DNA from: Hydnum rufescens UP504
Lineage: Eukaryota > Basidiomycota > Agaricomycetes > Cantharellales > Hydnaceae
Assembly: GCA_014904985.1 (NCBI GenBank)
Contig: MU128917.1
Coordinates: 1-64,000 of the forward strand
DNA length: 64,000 nucleotides
Reading direction: 5' to 3'
The translations under genes and the position numbers were made by a program. The notes beneath the pieces are model-generated. The model saw only the letters and a program-made list of their open reading frames with translations, had not been told where the DNA came from and ran no database searches. Below are positions 1-10,444 of the stretch, in pieces. Position 1 is the first letter of the stretch, and each line of letters starts with the position of its first letter.

Positions 1-294
1 AACAGGAACTCGGCCAGGGGGTGAACCGGAAGCAATGGGAAATGAAAGGGAAATGAAAAGGAAATGAAACCAAGATAGGGTTTGGACGGAGTCAAACCGG
101 AATCAAGCCGGAAGCAAAGTGGACTTGGGTGAGGGAAATAAGTGGAGAACCGGACTGGAGGTGGGCGGATGAGACCGGAGTTGACCGGAGTAGACCAGAG
201 TAGACTGGAGTTGGGGGCGAACCCTGACATGATCGTACGGACTGGGTCGACTGGCTAGATGTGTTGGCCTCTGCCTACAAACCGGGCAGTGCAC
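1..294. other. Purine-rich degenerate sequence, no gene
   Basis: The first 230 bases are biased to short purine-rich words: several copies of a GGAAATGAAA-like unit, then several of a CCGGAGTNGACC-like unit. No credible coding frame is seen. By position this is probably the decayed interior of the retrotransposon whose integrase end follows, but that is inference. Confidence 0.4.
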
Positions 295-1032
295 TCATCC
301 ACCCAAGCCGCCCCCACAGACTATTATTAGGGTACATTCCCCAGACTCCTCTATGACTATTACAGGAGGAAGCCGAACCCCTGCAAAACGACCAGCCCCT
401 GGCCGACAGTGAAATAAATGCTCTCAGAGTATGACGAGATCTAGCCAGAGACGCTATAGTGAGGGTCGGCCGATACTCAAGCCTACCAGTATGACAAAAA
501 ACGTCGAGCCGTACTATACAAAATAGGCGACGAAGTACTAATAAACCCCCCATACCCTAGAACTAGTGGATGTTAAGGGTACAGGTCGCAGTTCATGCAA
601 CGTCGCATAGGGCCTTTTGAGATCACGGAAGTGGTCAGCCCCACAGCTTACCGGTTTAAGGCTGCCTGATTCCATGCCAATGCACAATGTGGTCAATCTA
701 GAGCACCTGACACTGTATAGACGGTCAGAAGACAAGGACACCCCCGACTCACAAACCCACGGGACGGATTACGGTCTTCAGAAGAGTACGAGGTGGATGA
801 AATTATCGACCATCGACACAATAAACAAAAATGTTCGATTGAATACCTAGTCCGTTGGTTAGGCTATGGCCCAGAACACGACTCCTGGCAATCCAGCCGC
901 GACCTAAGAAACGCCCTGGAGGCCCTACAGGAATACCATAGGAAAAAGGCACCCCCTATACCTAAGGCCACCACTCCCATCAAGATCTACTTCTCGGGGT
1001 TAGCCGAACAGCACACTCCAAACACGCGCTGA
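295..1032 (+). pseudogene. Ty3/gypsy chromovirus integrase C-terminus with chromodomain (decayed)
   Basis: Translated pieces follow the order of the end of a Ty3/gypsy integrase. First come an LLLGYIPQTP-type motif and a YDKKRRAVLYKIGDEVLI segment, then GPFEITEVVSPTAYRFKA, the post-core GPY/F-like module. About residues 1-55 of the frame opening at 793 give a chromodomain containing EYLVRWLGYGPEHDSW, with the aromatic W/Y and DSW positions expected of the fold. The family chromodomain directs integration to methylated-histone chromatin. The upstream part carries several stops and frame changes, so it is dead; the chromodomain itself is open. It is followed within 20 bp by the accessory frame and later by an LTR, so this is the 3' end of one element. 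The 5' half lies outside the window. Confidence 0.85.
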
Positions 1033-1047
1033 CCATACTGCCATATC

Positions 1048-2868
1048 ATGATCTCCCGTACCAACTTCAACAATCCACAGCCAGCCCATTACGTAGGTAG
1101 CCAACATCACGGCTACACGTTCTGGGACACGACGGCTGGAGTCTTCACGCCACCGATGCTGCAGCTTACACGAACGGGACACATGGGCATACGCGACTTC
1201 CTGGGCTGTAGGCCTTCGTACAAACTAATCTCTGTCTCTCCCCCCAGTAGTCTACTTTTGGCCTTTGTCCCCACCTTCCTCCAACCCATATGCGATGTGC
1301 AATACGAGAACAAACAGTTCTTCGTACGCAAAGAATGCCTAGACACCCTACGGGCTTCCTGGGAGTACACTTGGACCCAGGCAGACAAAAACGAGCACGA
1401 GTCAAAGTTCCTGATCCCCAGTCTGGCCAGGGACCTGCGTTATCGCATCGACGCACCTAACTGTCCCAGATTCGAAAACTTGTTCAAACCATGGTACTTC
1501 AGCGATGCTCTCCACACTTGATACCTGCAAATCACTCGAGTAATCGCGATCCTCTTAGCCTACTCCAACTACACCAAGGCCCACCGCCAGTTCGTCGACC
1601 CCCACCCTCCCTACGACAAACTCGAAGACATTCCCCCGATCTCGTGGTACCTAAGTGCTCCAGCAGGATTCGTCTGGGACAAACCGACAGACGAAATTAA
1701 GGCGACCCTGCTGTGGAAACAACTTCACGCCTATCACCTGCATGCCTACGTAGATTCCGCCCGTAGCATCGACTCGATACAGGTGGAGCCCGAGGCCAGA
1801 ACGATACTGCTACGAGACGGGTACTTCGCCACCAACGAGGCTCACCAAAAAGAACCCCTCCTACTCTGCGACAACTACGAAGGGGAGGTCCCTGCCTTCC
1901 CAGGCATTGAGGATCGCGAATCATACGCATGGCAGGACACATTCCCAGGCCCCCCGCCCCGCCCCGACAACTTCAATGTACTGGACAATGTAACGAAGTT
2001 ACTATATTCGGCACGTTACTACCGACCGGATGGCACGTTCATGACTGCCGCGGAACGAAAAGCAACTACAACTACTCCTCAGGGTACGGAAGACACCAAC
2101 GTCCCAGCCCAAAGTACATCCAGCCCTACGGAAAATACTACAGGCTCCGCCAGTTCCCCATTCGACGTGGATATGGACTCACTGACCTGGGAAGATGCTC
2201 CCCAAGGAGCAAACACGCCGTCCATGTCACAAGAAAGTCAGCCAGATGCCGGCATTTGGTGGGAAGGATTGCCCAATCCGGCGACCCAAGCTACTGTCAC
2301 CTACAGAGCAGAACCCAGACTGCGACCTGGCCAGGGTTTCAGACCTGCCCCCCGAGGACAGTCCCACGACCCACGCTCGGGCCCCAACCGTATTCCCGGA
2401 CCCCTAGAAGAGGATAGACACTGGAGGCCACAGAATGACCGGTCTTCCCTCTCCAGGCCACCACGACGACCCTCGCCAGACCCTCGAGCGCACTCCAGAG
2501 ACTTAGTGCCTGACAACACCGGCGAAAGAAGACGCTCCCCTCCCCGGACCCTCAAGTGCTACCACCCCCTGGCCCCTAGGGAACTTCCTGATACATATGC
2601 TCCGAACCAGTCCTTAGCTTCAGCGCGACCTCAAATAGTGGGCCGAGTGCCGTACGTCAACGCCGCCGATGGGACATGGCTCGAAGCTCCCATCATCCAC
2701 CTGGCACCGACTCATCCGGGGCCGGATCGACTCAATCAACGCTCACACATGGAACTAGAGCTAGCCCACGCAGGGTCCAGTGGGTCGCAACACCGAACCA
2801 TACGCTCCGAAACCCGACGCAATCAATACTACAGAACCGATGATAGCAACAAGGATCCTGACCCATGA
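1048..2868 (+). pseudogene. Long accessory reading frame between integrase and 3' LTR (one in-frame TGA)
   Basis: A single frame runs from the ATG at 1048 to the stop at 2868, broken only by one TGA at 1519-1521, giving about 606 codons. I do not recognise the protein. The N-terminal part has mixed globular composition with many W, Y and F. The part from about residue 330 is rich in P, S, T, R and D and looks disordered (many PPRP, SPDP and RPAPRG words). No signal peptide, transmembrane segment or zinc knuckle is evident. It sits in the position an env gene has in errantiviruses, downstream of the chromodomain and about 60 bp before the purine tract and LTR, so it probably belongs to the retroelement. 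It could instead be a captured host gene. The lone stop could be decay, readthrough or a sequence error. Confidence 0.55.
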
Positions 2869-2927
2869 CGCCACAGAGGGTATTCCTCACGACGCTAGAT
2901 ACTCACGCCTGTAGGAATGGGGGGCAT

Positions 2928-3670
2928 TGTTAGTAGCGTGAAATTCTCACGACGGCAGGGCCGTCCGTCGTCATATCTATCATGCCGGTTCTGTACTCTT
3001 TCATCATTGAACCCCTCTCTTCCTTTTCTTTTCTTCTTTTTCCCTTCCGCCACCAAAACCAGTGGAAAGCTTCTCCCACAGGGAGTTTGGTGCTGCCCCA
3101 GGTTTAGCTAGATTCCTTGCTTACGTAATAGCATAGATTTGTTGTACTAGCTTACCCGGCAAGCCCCGAGAAAGATATCTTTTTACTTTCCTGCAACTCG
3201 TGCCTTTGCGCAGTGCTGGAACAGCACCCTGCGCAACAGGCCAACTTCTTCCGTAATGAGACCTACTACGGAGTCTCTAGAAATACCGCCTAAGGCGAGT
3301 ACTACATCCTTATACGTGCTTGCGAGCCCCCAACCGGGACCCGAACCCCCGCCTGGGAGTTCCCTACTGGCAACCCTTAATTCGGATACGACCGAATTAA
3401 CACACCTGCAGCAGGCTATTTTAGACATGTCTATGTAGTGAACTTAGAAACTGTGGAGAGGCTGTAGGAGTTGTGAATACATTCTTAATCACTGAAAAGT
3501 TGTGAATTTGCTACATTCTTAGCCACAATTGACCCCTACAGGGTGCAACTTGGTGTTTTTTTTTTGCCTTTTTTGCACATAGTCCTAGATATATACCAGA
3601 CACACACATCCTAGCAATTTGGAGTGTAACAGAGACAAATTACAAGTTCTGGAGGGTTGACGGCAATTGT
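2928..3670 (+). repeat. Putative 3' LTR of the chromovirus (right edge uncertain)
   Basis: A purine tract (GGAATGGGGGG) ends at about 2924 and is followed by TGTTAGTAGCGTGAA, the usual TG start of an LTR. The stretch then has pyrimidine-rich and TATA-like parts (TAGATATATACC near 3588) but no long gene. The right edge is not proven: a change of character after about 3665 is my only guide, and a shorter LTR ending near 3180 is possible. A 60-codon open frame at 3256-3438 could be the start of a gag from another element, but nothing confirms it. Confidence 0.45.
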
Positions 3671-3780
3671 TAGGGGTCAGCAACACGGCCGGGTACAAGC
3701 AGTATCGCGCTGGGTACGCCCCCCTTACACGATATGAAGTGGTACTGTAGTAACAATCTCACCCGTACACTGAGTCCAAC

Positions 3781-4680
3781 TCATATACCCACAATCACCT
3801 TAAACGCTTCATAGCATCTCAAAATCTGACGCCTGTTGTCCAGAGGCTTCATCCCTTCAGTACGCCGATGCGAAGGACGAGAAATGGGCGGATAACAATA
3901 GGTCACGCGGGTTTCCTCCTCAGGGTAGGTTCCATGGCGAATATGAGTCGACAGAGTTTGAGTGACAGGTATTTTAAAGAATGCAGGGGACGTGCCGACC
4001 ATGACAATTCCGGGCATGACCTAAGAAGTGTAAACTCCCAGAAAAAGGTCCACAAACTCACGAAACGACATGCCTTCTCCACTAGAGGATGGAGTCCAGC
4101 CACTTCCCGTTGTGCATTATTCTCGTTGAAGGCTGCAACTGCCTCTGCTACCAGCTGAGCCCGCGCATTGGCGGGCTCATTGAGCTCCAACTTCTTGTCC
4201 TCCTGGACAAGGAGAAGAATATCGTTCTGAGAGCGATCGATGATACACACATCGGTCTTTGTGTGCCTGTTTTCGCCACAAATAAGAAGTGACAGATCCG
4301 CCCGCGTGCGTGCTATTCGTTCTCGACGAACATAACCCAGAACCCTGAAGAGCTCAACGACAAAGTTGTCCACAGCGGTTTCACCCTTTTGGGTGATCAT
4401 GGTGACATCGAGATATGTGATCAACACAGCATGGCAATCTTGTTGCATAGCACCAGCATTGATATTGCTTAGCAGTTCTTGATCAACCAATGGTTGTGGC
4501 AAATCCTGCGACGCGAAAAGCTGTTATAGTCTTTCCAAGAGCTACCGCAAATGTAACCTCGCCTACCGGCATGCCAAAGAACATGAGGGGGTCTATCTGA
4601 TTGAGGCTGATGTGGTATGAGTCTAGGTCGTTGAGCGTCCAGTCGTTGCCAGACTTGGCGGAACGAATGAGGTTAGCCAT
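3781..4680 (-). CDS. PD-(D/E)XK nuclease-like orphan protein, three exons
   Basis: Reading leftward, exon 1 starts at the ATG at 4680 and ends at 4567. Introns lie at 4506-4566 (GTAGGC..CGCAG) and 4021-4061 (GTGAGT..TTAG), and the frame ends at 3781. Spliced, it gives about 265 residues with no internal stop. The N-terminal segment (NDWTLNDLDSYHISL) and the centre (TDVCIID..ILLLVQEDKKLE followed by an alpha helix with AQLVAEAVAAFNENN) resemble a family of uncharacterised Agaricomycete proteins I have seen before. The D..(9-13)..QEDK arrangement on two strands followed by a helix fits the PD-(D/E)XK catalytic core, with D, E and K as candidate metal and catalytic residues. Nuclease activity is inference. 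The gene is isolated between a retroelement and the Aha1 remnant, and is one of few here with no visible lesion. Confidence 0.6.
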
Positions 4681-5239
4681 GATAGTGTCGGATGAGTGTC
4701 GGATGGTGTGCGGCAGTACCCTGTGGATAGCGGCGGCAGGTCCCAGGTCCGACACACACAATGACCTCGGGCTGCATCTATTTGCCTCTTATAATATAAT
4801 TCTTCCAGTACACTTCCAAGACTCACAAATATCTTGTCCCTCCTTTTGACAACAGTAGAGAACCAATCAGCCCTGAGATTATATTGGCAGTTTCCATTGA
4901 AATGTACCAGGTCAAAAATCTATTTTCATACTCGCAGGAGGCTCAGTAACATGGGAGGCTACAAGACACTTCCAAGCCTGGAGAATGCAACAAACAAACA
5001 AGACCGTGATCAACGTCAACATTTCCACGTTCAAGATAACCAATCATAACGGGAGGAGGGGATGGGCAATGAGGGACAATAGGCAAGGAGTATATAAGCA
5101 CCAGGCCCGATGAAGATCGTCAGAGCAAGCCGCTGAAATACCAATTCGAAAGGTGATGGTTTTAGGACGGCCCAGTCTTCCCATCGTCGACGGTTGGTGG
5201 GCGAGGAGGGGATGATATGATTCTGGGAAGAATGAATAT
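4681..5239. other. Intergenic, nothing recognised
   Basis: This spans the 5' side of the PD-(D/E)XK-like gene and the 3' side of the Aha1 remnant. Short open frames on both strands have no recognisable composition. A TATAATATAAT string at 4791-4800 could belong to the promoter of the leftward gene but has no further support. Confidence 0.3.
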
Positions 5240-6180
5240 TGAAGAGTACGTACCCAATACTCTTCAGCGAATTGATGCCGTTGCGGCGGGATATGGGAAC
5301 AAAACCGTCTTAGTCTTGGATATGAGTGATCCAGTACAATGAACACTCAACTAGTAACCTGTTAGATTCCGCTCGATCTCCTCTTCCTGTCCTTTGGGAA
5401 CACCAGAAAGTTCCATGACAAGCTTGGTTGGATCGGCTTGCTGATCGAGCGTCGCGGTCAGTGTTCCCTCGTGATCTGAGAATCGATATCAATATTGCAG
5501 TACAGAAGCGATGCCAGCGGATCCAGTCCACCACACCATTGGGCCACGTTGGACTCTTAAGCTTCCAGCTTTTCACGAAGCGATTGGGAGGATCAACCAA
5601 TAAGTATTTCCCGACGACACCACCCCCAAAGAGAGAGAATTCAGCCCCTTCCACAGGACTGAACTACACGGCCAAAGTCAGATATCAAAGGCTCAGCAAT
5701 TTCGGAAATTGATAGAGACAGCGGAACAGGGACGATCTCTAGAGGACATGGGAAATGATGCCAAGGCTGAGTTCTCACCTTTGCTGGAGCTCGAGACCAA
5801 GAAGGAATCCGAGCCTCATCCGTCAGGAATCCAAATCGATCATCACCGCCAACCATGAACTGCGCCTCTACTCGTACGGTCGAGCTATTCACTAGTTGTT
5901 TCAAGACCTTTATTGGTTCAGGTACAGAGCTCGACGTTGTTGCGTCGACCACAGCAGGGAGGGTGAGCGTGGCAGCCGCACTTGCTGTAGAAGGTGTAGC
6001 AGTTCCTGACTAAGAGGGACTTGCAACAAGATCTCTGCCGTGGGTCTTGAGGAGGATCTTGGGAAAGTCCTCGAATTTGGATTTCAGTCGAGGGGGAAGA
6101 TGAGTCTTTGCCAAAGCGAGGAGGGCCCGTGCAGACGGCCCAGCCTCGGATGAGGATGACTTGTCCAGAGACCAATCGAA
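5240..6180 (-). pseudogene. AHA1: Aha1 (activator of Hsp90 ATPase), 5'-truncated copy with in-frame stop
   Basis: Exons read leftward at 6180-5779, 5663-5537, 5475-5359 and from 5308. Introns are canonical (AAG|GTGAGA..GTGTAG, AATG|GTGTGG..CTCAG, ACAG|GTTACT..CTAAG). The product shows the end of the Aha1 N-domain (FDWSLDKSS, then LPPRLKSKFEDFPK and THGRDL), a Ser/Thr/Ala-rich linker, and the whole AHSA1/START-like C-domain: VEAQFMVGGDDRFGFLTDE, IPSWSRAPAK, EFSLFGGGVVGKY, SPTWPN, LSGVPKGQEEEIERNL and INSLKSIGY. Two defects are visible. Nothing upstream of 6180 encodes the first ~120 residues, including the conserved NWHW-type motif, although 6181 is a good splice acceptor. An in-frame TAG also sits at 6010-6012 in the linker. 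The truncation lies about 240 bp from the edge of the 10-kb duplication, which suggests the rearrangement cut the gene. A full copy is expected elsewhere. The exact 3' end is uncertain. Confidence 0.85.
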
Positions 6181-6750
6181 CTATAGTCCAACGAATGAAA
6201 ATGAGATGTCATTACACGTGATTGCGTGGGGACAGTAGAAATGCGCGCATCGGCATCCAAATTCCCATTGAGTTCACGCATCAGCAGCGAGGCAGCGGCA
6301 GCAGAGAAATACGCATCGGCAACCACACGCATCGACACGCCTCAAGCACACGCATCATTGGTGTTGACGACGCTGTGGGTAAGACACGAACATACGTCAC
6401 ATGCCACATCAAGCGACATCGGTATGGAGGACGAACGATTAGAGTCATTCATCTTGATTTTCAAAGGGCATTTTTCGTTTGAGCCATGGCGGACGTGCAT
6501 ATCTGAGCTCGTTGCACTATTCCAAGACGCGGCGCGATGGTTGGTGTGCAAAGCAACGACATAAAACTGCACATATTTTGAGTGAAGCTTCTGCCGATCC
6601 GAAACCTCCCACGTCACGATTCACCCATCAAACTCGTCTCACCCTTCCTCTATTTCGTCTTCGAGTGCTGCGAATTTCCCTCCCTCGAAAAATTTCCGCC
6701 CACTAATCATGATCAACCCGGGGCCATAGGGTATCATCAGGCACCACTTC

Positions 6751-8110
6751 GTGTCATCACCCGACATTTCTCCAATGGCACAAGCTATCCCATTCGCGCC
6801 ATCTCAGTCCCCCCCCCGCTTCCGGCCACTTAGCTGTGGCTCTCAAAATACATCTGATCAAGACAACCTTATCGCATCGATGGGCTCCAAGGATCAACTT
6901 TCTATCGACAGCTTCGAGATTGGCGTTCAGGGTGGTGTGCGCAAAATTCCATTCCTGCCCCTCAGTCGATCGCAGGGCGAGAACCGTCTTACGATGTTCG
7001 TAGACACCCTCTCTGACCGAAATGACAGAGATGAATTCTCGTGCTGTCTGGTACGGATGAGGAGACTAATGTGGTTATGTTACTACTGTCAATCACGGTG
7101 CGATCGGAATTGCTTCTATGCAAATCTCGTGGTATATTGAGTTATCGTCCCCGGAGGGGTTTAGATCCGGCACTCCAGCGGAAGAACAAGAATCCTTATG
7201 AGGAATGATCCTCGAGAGCGATGCGGCGGAGAGTGCACGGTGAGCCCAAATGGATCTTCTGTTATTCGAAACGAGCTTGTGCAATTACAATCCTTTGACC
7301 AATCACCTGCATTACTATTAGTGTCCCAATACACTCTCACGGCCACACATTTGTCAAGGACTGTACGACCTACGCAATTGCTTGGTAGCCTGTCTTGGAG
7401 GAATGATGCCCATTTCGCTCCGAATGACCAACTTCACTTGTGCGTTGTAGATAACGTGCTTTTCCGCATGCGCAAGGTCTCCGGGGCACCGCAGGTGATT
7501 CGGACGGTGGTGATGTGCGCGTCGAGAGCGGTGAATTGTCGAGAAGAAAGAGAGCCTCAGGAGAAAGCTGGGATAGTTCAGGATCCCTTCACGCGAAGGA
7601 TCACTATGTCCAAGGCTCGTTAAACCTTAATGGACTCGACCTAATCGTGATGGAGTGATGGACCGGATGATCGACGAGTGCCCGTCTTCCAACTCGATGG
7701 CTCATTATACGATCCTGTGACGATCCTGTGGTTGGAAAGACTGCCTCTCGTCTGGCGAACCCGCATCTGTTTACAGTGGCCCTCACGCCCTCCACAGCCT
7801 ATGTCAGGGTCCAATCGACAGGAATCTCGATCTCGGACGTGGCGATCGTGCGTCGATGAATGGAGCTTCTGGCGTCTGACACGTGATCACACGGGCCCTC
7901 GTGCTGATCAGCCGGGATGATTTCCCGTAGGCGCAGGACATTCTGGAGAAACGAAGCGGATTCTGCAGACCGTACTGCAGAATGTCTTGCATAGTTTCTT
8001 TTCCCTCCCCGTCCTCTCGATCCTGTGCATGTTTTCGATCGCTCATTAACGCTACTTTGGATGTATGCGACAGCGATGAAGCTGGAATGAAAATGGGGAG
8101 TCAAATGTGA
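6751..8110 (+). pseudogene. Unrecognised degenerate gene, copy A
   Basis: Coding-like fragments appear on + in changing frames and are matched in copy B at 17875-19300. Examples are a piece near 7010 ending the phrase MFVDTLSDRNDR, a piece near 7650 with MDRMIDE, and one near 7930 (AQDILE then TKRILQ-like). The paralogous copy B reads better across several of these, which argues that a real multi-exon gene once existed here, but stops and shifts prevent assembly. I considered a von Willebrand A-type protein and could not support it. No function is assigned. Confidence 0.35.
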
Positions 8111-8364
8111 GGTCGGTTATCGATACCCCGGTGGTTTCAGACACAAAGAGCACCATACAAACCAATACGTAACCTGTTGTAACCTGTAGGTCAATCAGGC
8201 AAGGTGACCTCCCCCATGACTGATGTCTCACAGGCGGAATTCTCCAAGAGGAATCATTGGCCGAAGTGGGCCAGACGCGGTGAATTCCGCGGTCTCATGA
8301 GAGTGCATATACTCAAGGTTATTCACGCGACTTAACGCTCTTTTCCCTTCGTTCCACCCACATC

Positions 8365-10444
8365 ATGACTGAAAACCTCATCCAGAGATTTTTCGACGAT
8401 GCCGTGGCCCAGGGCCTCGCCCCCGGTTTCCAGTTTGTTGTTTTCGACAAGGATTCTCTTATTGCGAGCGGTGCCTCGGGTCTAATCGATGCCATCTCAG
8501 GGACCCCTTGCCGCAAAGACCACATTCTTTGGTTGGCATCCTGCAGTAAGATTTCTATTTCGATCATGGTCCTTCACATCCTGGAAAAAGGATTGTCCCC
8601 GAACGGAATGACTCTCGCCGACTTGGACAATCATGAGAAACTAGTGCAAGTCCTACCAGAGTTCAAACATGGTTCAACCTCTCTTGTCTCGAAGATCATA
8701 GTTGGCTTTGAAAAAGAGCTCGGTCCGGATGGAAAGAAAGTGCCGATTCTACGTGATTATGAAGGGAAGGTGACTTTGCGCATGCTACTAACCCACACGA
8801 GTGGTCTTGCATATGTACGTTACATTGATTAATAATGCGATTCACCAGAATCTGACCATGTTATGCAGTTTTGGCATCCTTTTATTGGGGAAATGGTGCT
8901 TGAGTCGTTTCACCTCATGCACTAGAACTCACCATTGAGATCGTGTCCCTCAGTACGAACCCACGGACGGCACCCCCCCTCTCAAGCCACTCCCATTTGC
9001 AACGGGCCGGATCGAGGATTTTGAGGTGCGACCGCTATCTCAATCCCTCCGATTGCTCCTTATACTGAACACTGGATTTGCGAAAAGTGTCCCGTTGTCC
9101 AAGAACCAGGGACTGGATACATGTAAGTGGCCTTTATCGTTTACGTGCCTTCGACCGGTGGGTACGATGACGACGCGCTCCCAGTTACGGGCCATCAACA
9201 GGTTCTGCCAGGATCATGCGCGAAATGGGTGATAAATTAACTACCCTCGAATTTTATATTAGACTGGCTGGGCCAATTCATTGTTCGGTGCACGGGAATC
9301 AACTTGCGTCAAGCCTTCAAGAAGTATATATTTGATCACCTGGAAATACCGTCTTCGGAATTGGATGTGTATATCCCTCCAGAACATGCGGCGAGGAAGG
9401 CAGTGATGCATGCTCAGTCCCCTACAGGATCTGGATTCATCTCGTGAGTCGTCGATTGCTTGCCTTCCGTTCTCCATACCACTGATCTTTCCCTTCCCTC
9501 CATACTTGCAGGATTCCTCTCGATATATATACGAGTGAGGGGGACCCACCGGAGGGATATGCATACTTTGCCAGTGGGCCTTTGTTCGGCACCATCGAAG
9601 CTTACACCAAGGTTCTTCAAGCCGCTCTTCGTCATGACCCGAGGATCCTCGAAGAAACTACGTGGAAGCTAGCAGTCAAAGATGCTCTCGCAGTGCAGGG
9701 GATTAAATTGGAGCCCCAAAAGGTGTCCTCTGGCCCACTCGCTTTCCGCCAAACTTTTCAGTGAAGAACTAACGAAACTTTGACGTGTTGCGTTCGACAG
9801 CGTATTAGTCACATAAAGAGCCTCACCCATGAGTGAGTGAAGCACACTACCATTCCTGTTAATTTTAGATCAGCCATATCAAGGAGGACTGACGCGGTGC
9901 CTTAATCAGCTTTGGCCAGGCCTTCAAATCCACTATTCCAGGTGAAGGCACGGGCATCAATCTACTTCAATGTGAAGTCGCGATAGCACCCGTAGGCATT
10001 CATCCTTATCTAATCACTTCTCGGATTTTTTATTCTAATAGAATTTGCTTCCCAGACGGTCTCTGGACGTCCACCGGGAAGTTATGGGTGGTGTGGAGTC
10101 CCCAGTATACCACTATTCTTATCATTCATCGTATTAGACGTCTGTTGACCACGTGTTTAGATCTCTGGTATGCCATCGACGAGGTCACAGGGAAGGGGTA
10201 TATGCTCGGCACCCAGGTAAGCTATAATTATGGGCCCGTTCAGGGCTCTCAGCATACTTATCACATTTGCTATATGCGCGTACAGCTCCTTCCTTTTGCT
10301 GAACCTCGATTGATGGACCTGAAAGACGAGTTCGAGAAGCTTGTGTGGTCCATCATTAAGACACCAGAGCATGAAGACCTCGACAGAGAGCTTGAGCACC
10401 TCAATCGAAGCTCGGTGCGCTCTAAAACGCTTTTGGAACATTAG
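8365..10444 (+). CDS. Class-C beta-lactamase/EstB-like serine hydrolase, 12 exons incl. a 17-nt microexon (copy A)
   Basis: Predicted exons: 8365-8814, 8869-8895, 8954-9025, 9088-9122, 9185-9201, 9263-9443, 9512-9722, 9801-9832, 9869-9991, 10056-10104, 10161-10216, 10286-10444, all GT..AG. Total 1412 nt, one base short of 471 codons. Comparison with copy B puts the missing base near 9904 (GTGCCTTAATC against GTGCCTTTGATC), which creates a TAA. Motifs: SxxK nucleophile motif SCSK at residues 59-62 (LASCSK); LLTHTSGLAY; EPGTGYIYGPSTDWLG, whose second tyrosine is the expected catalytic base; GRPPGSYGWCGVPNLWYAID with the third-motif W-x-G; and a C-terminal GTQLLPFAEP block. The family are transpeptidase-fold esterases or peptidases, so activity on beta-lactams is not implied. 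No signal peptide is seen, so the product is probably cytosolic. The 1-base deletion may be real or an assembly error. Confidence 0.8.

Noticed and set aside
1048..2868. Envelope glycoprotein for the frame after the chromovirus integrase
   Set aside because: The position fits, but there is no signal peptide, transmembrane anchor or cleavage motif.
6010..6030. An 18-nt intron removing the in-frame TAG of the Aha1 copy (GTTGCAAGTCCCTCTTAG)
   Set aside because: Far below the minimum spliceosomal intron length; the frame simply runs through the stop.
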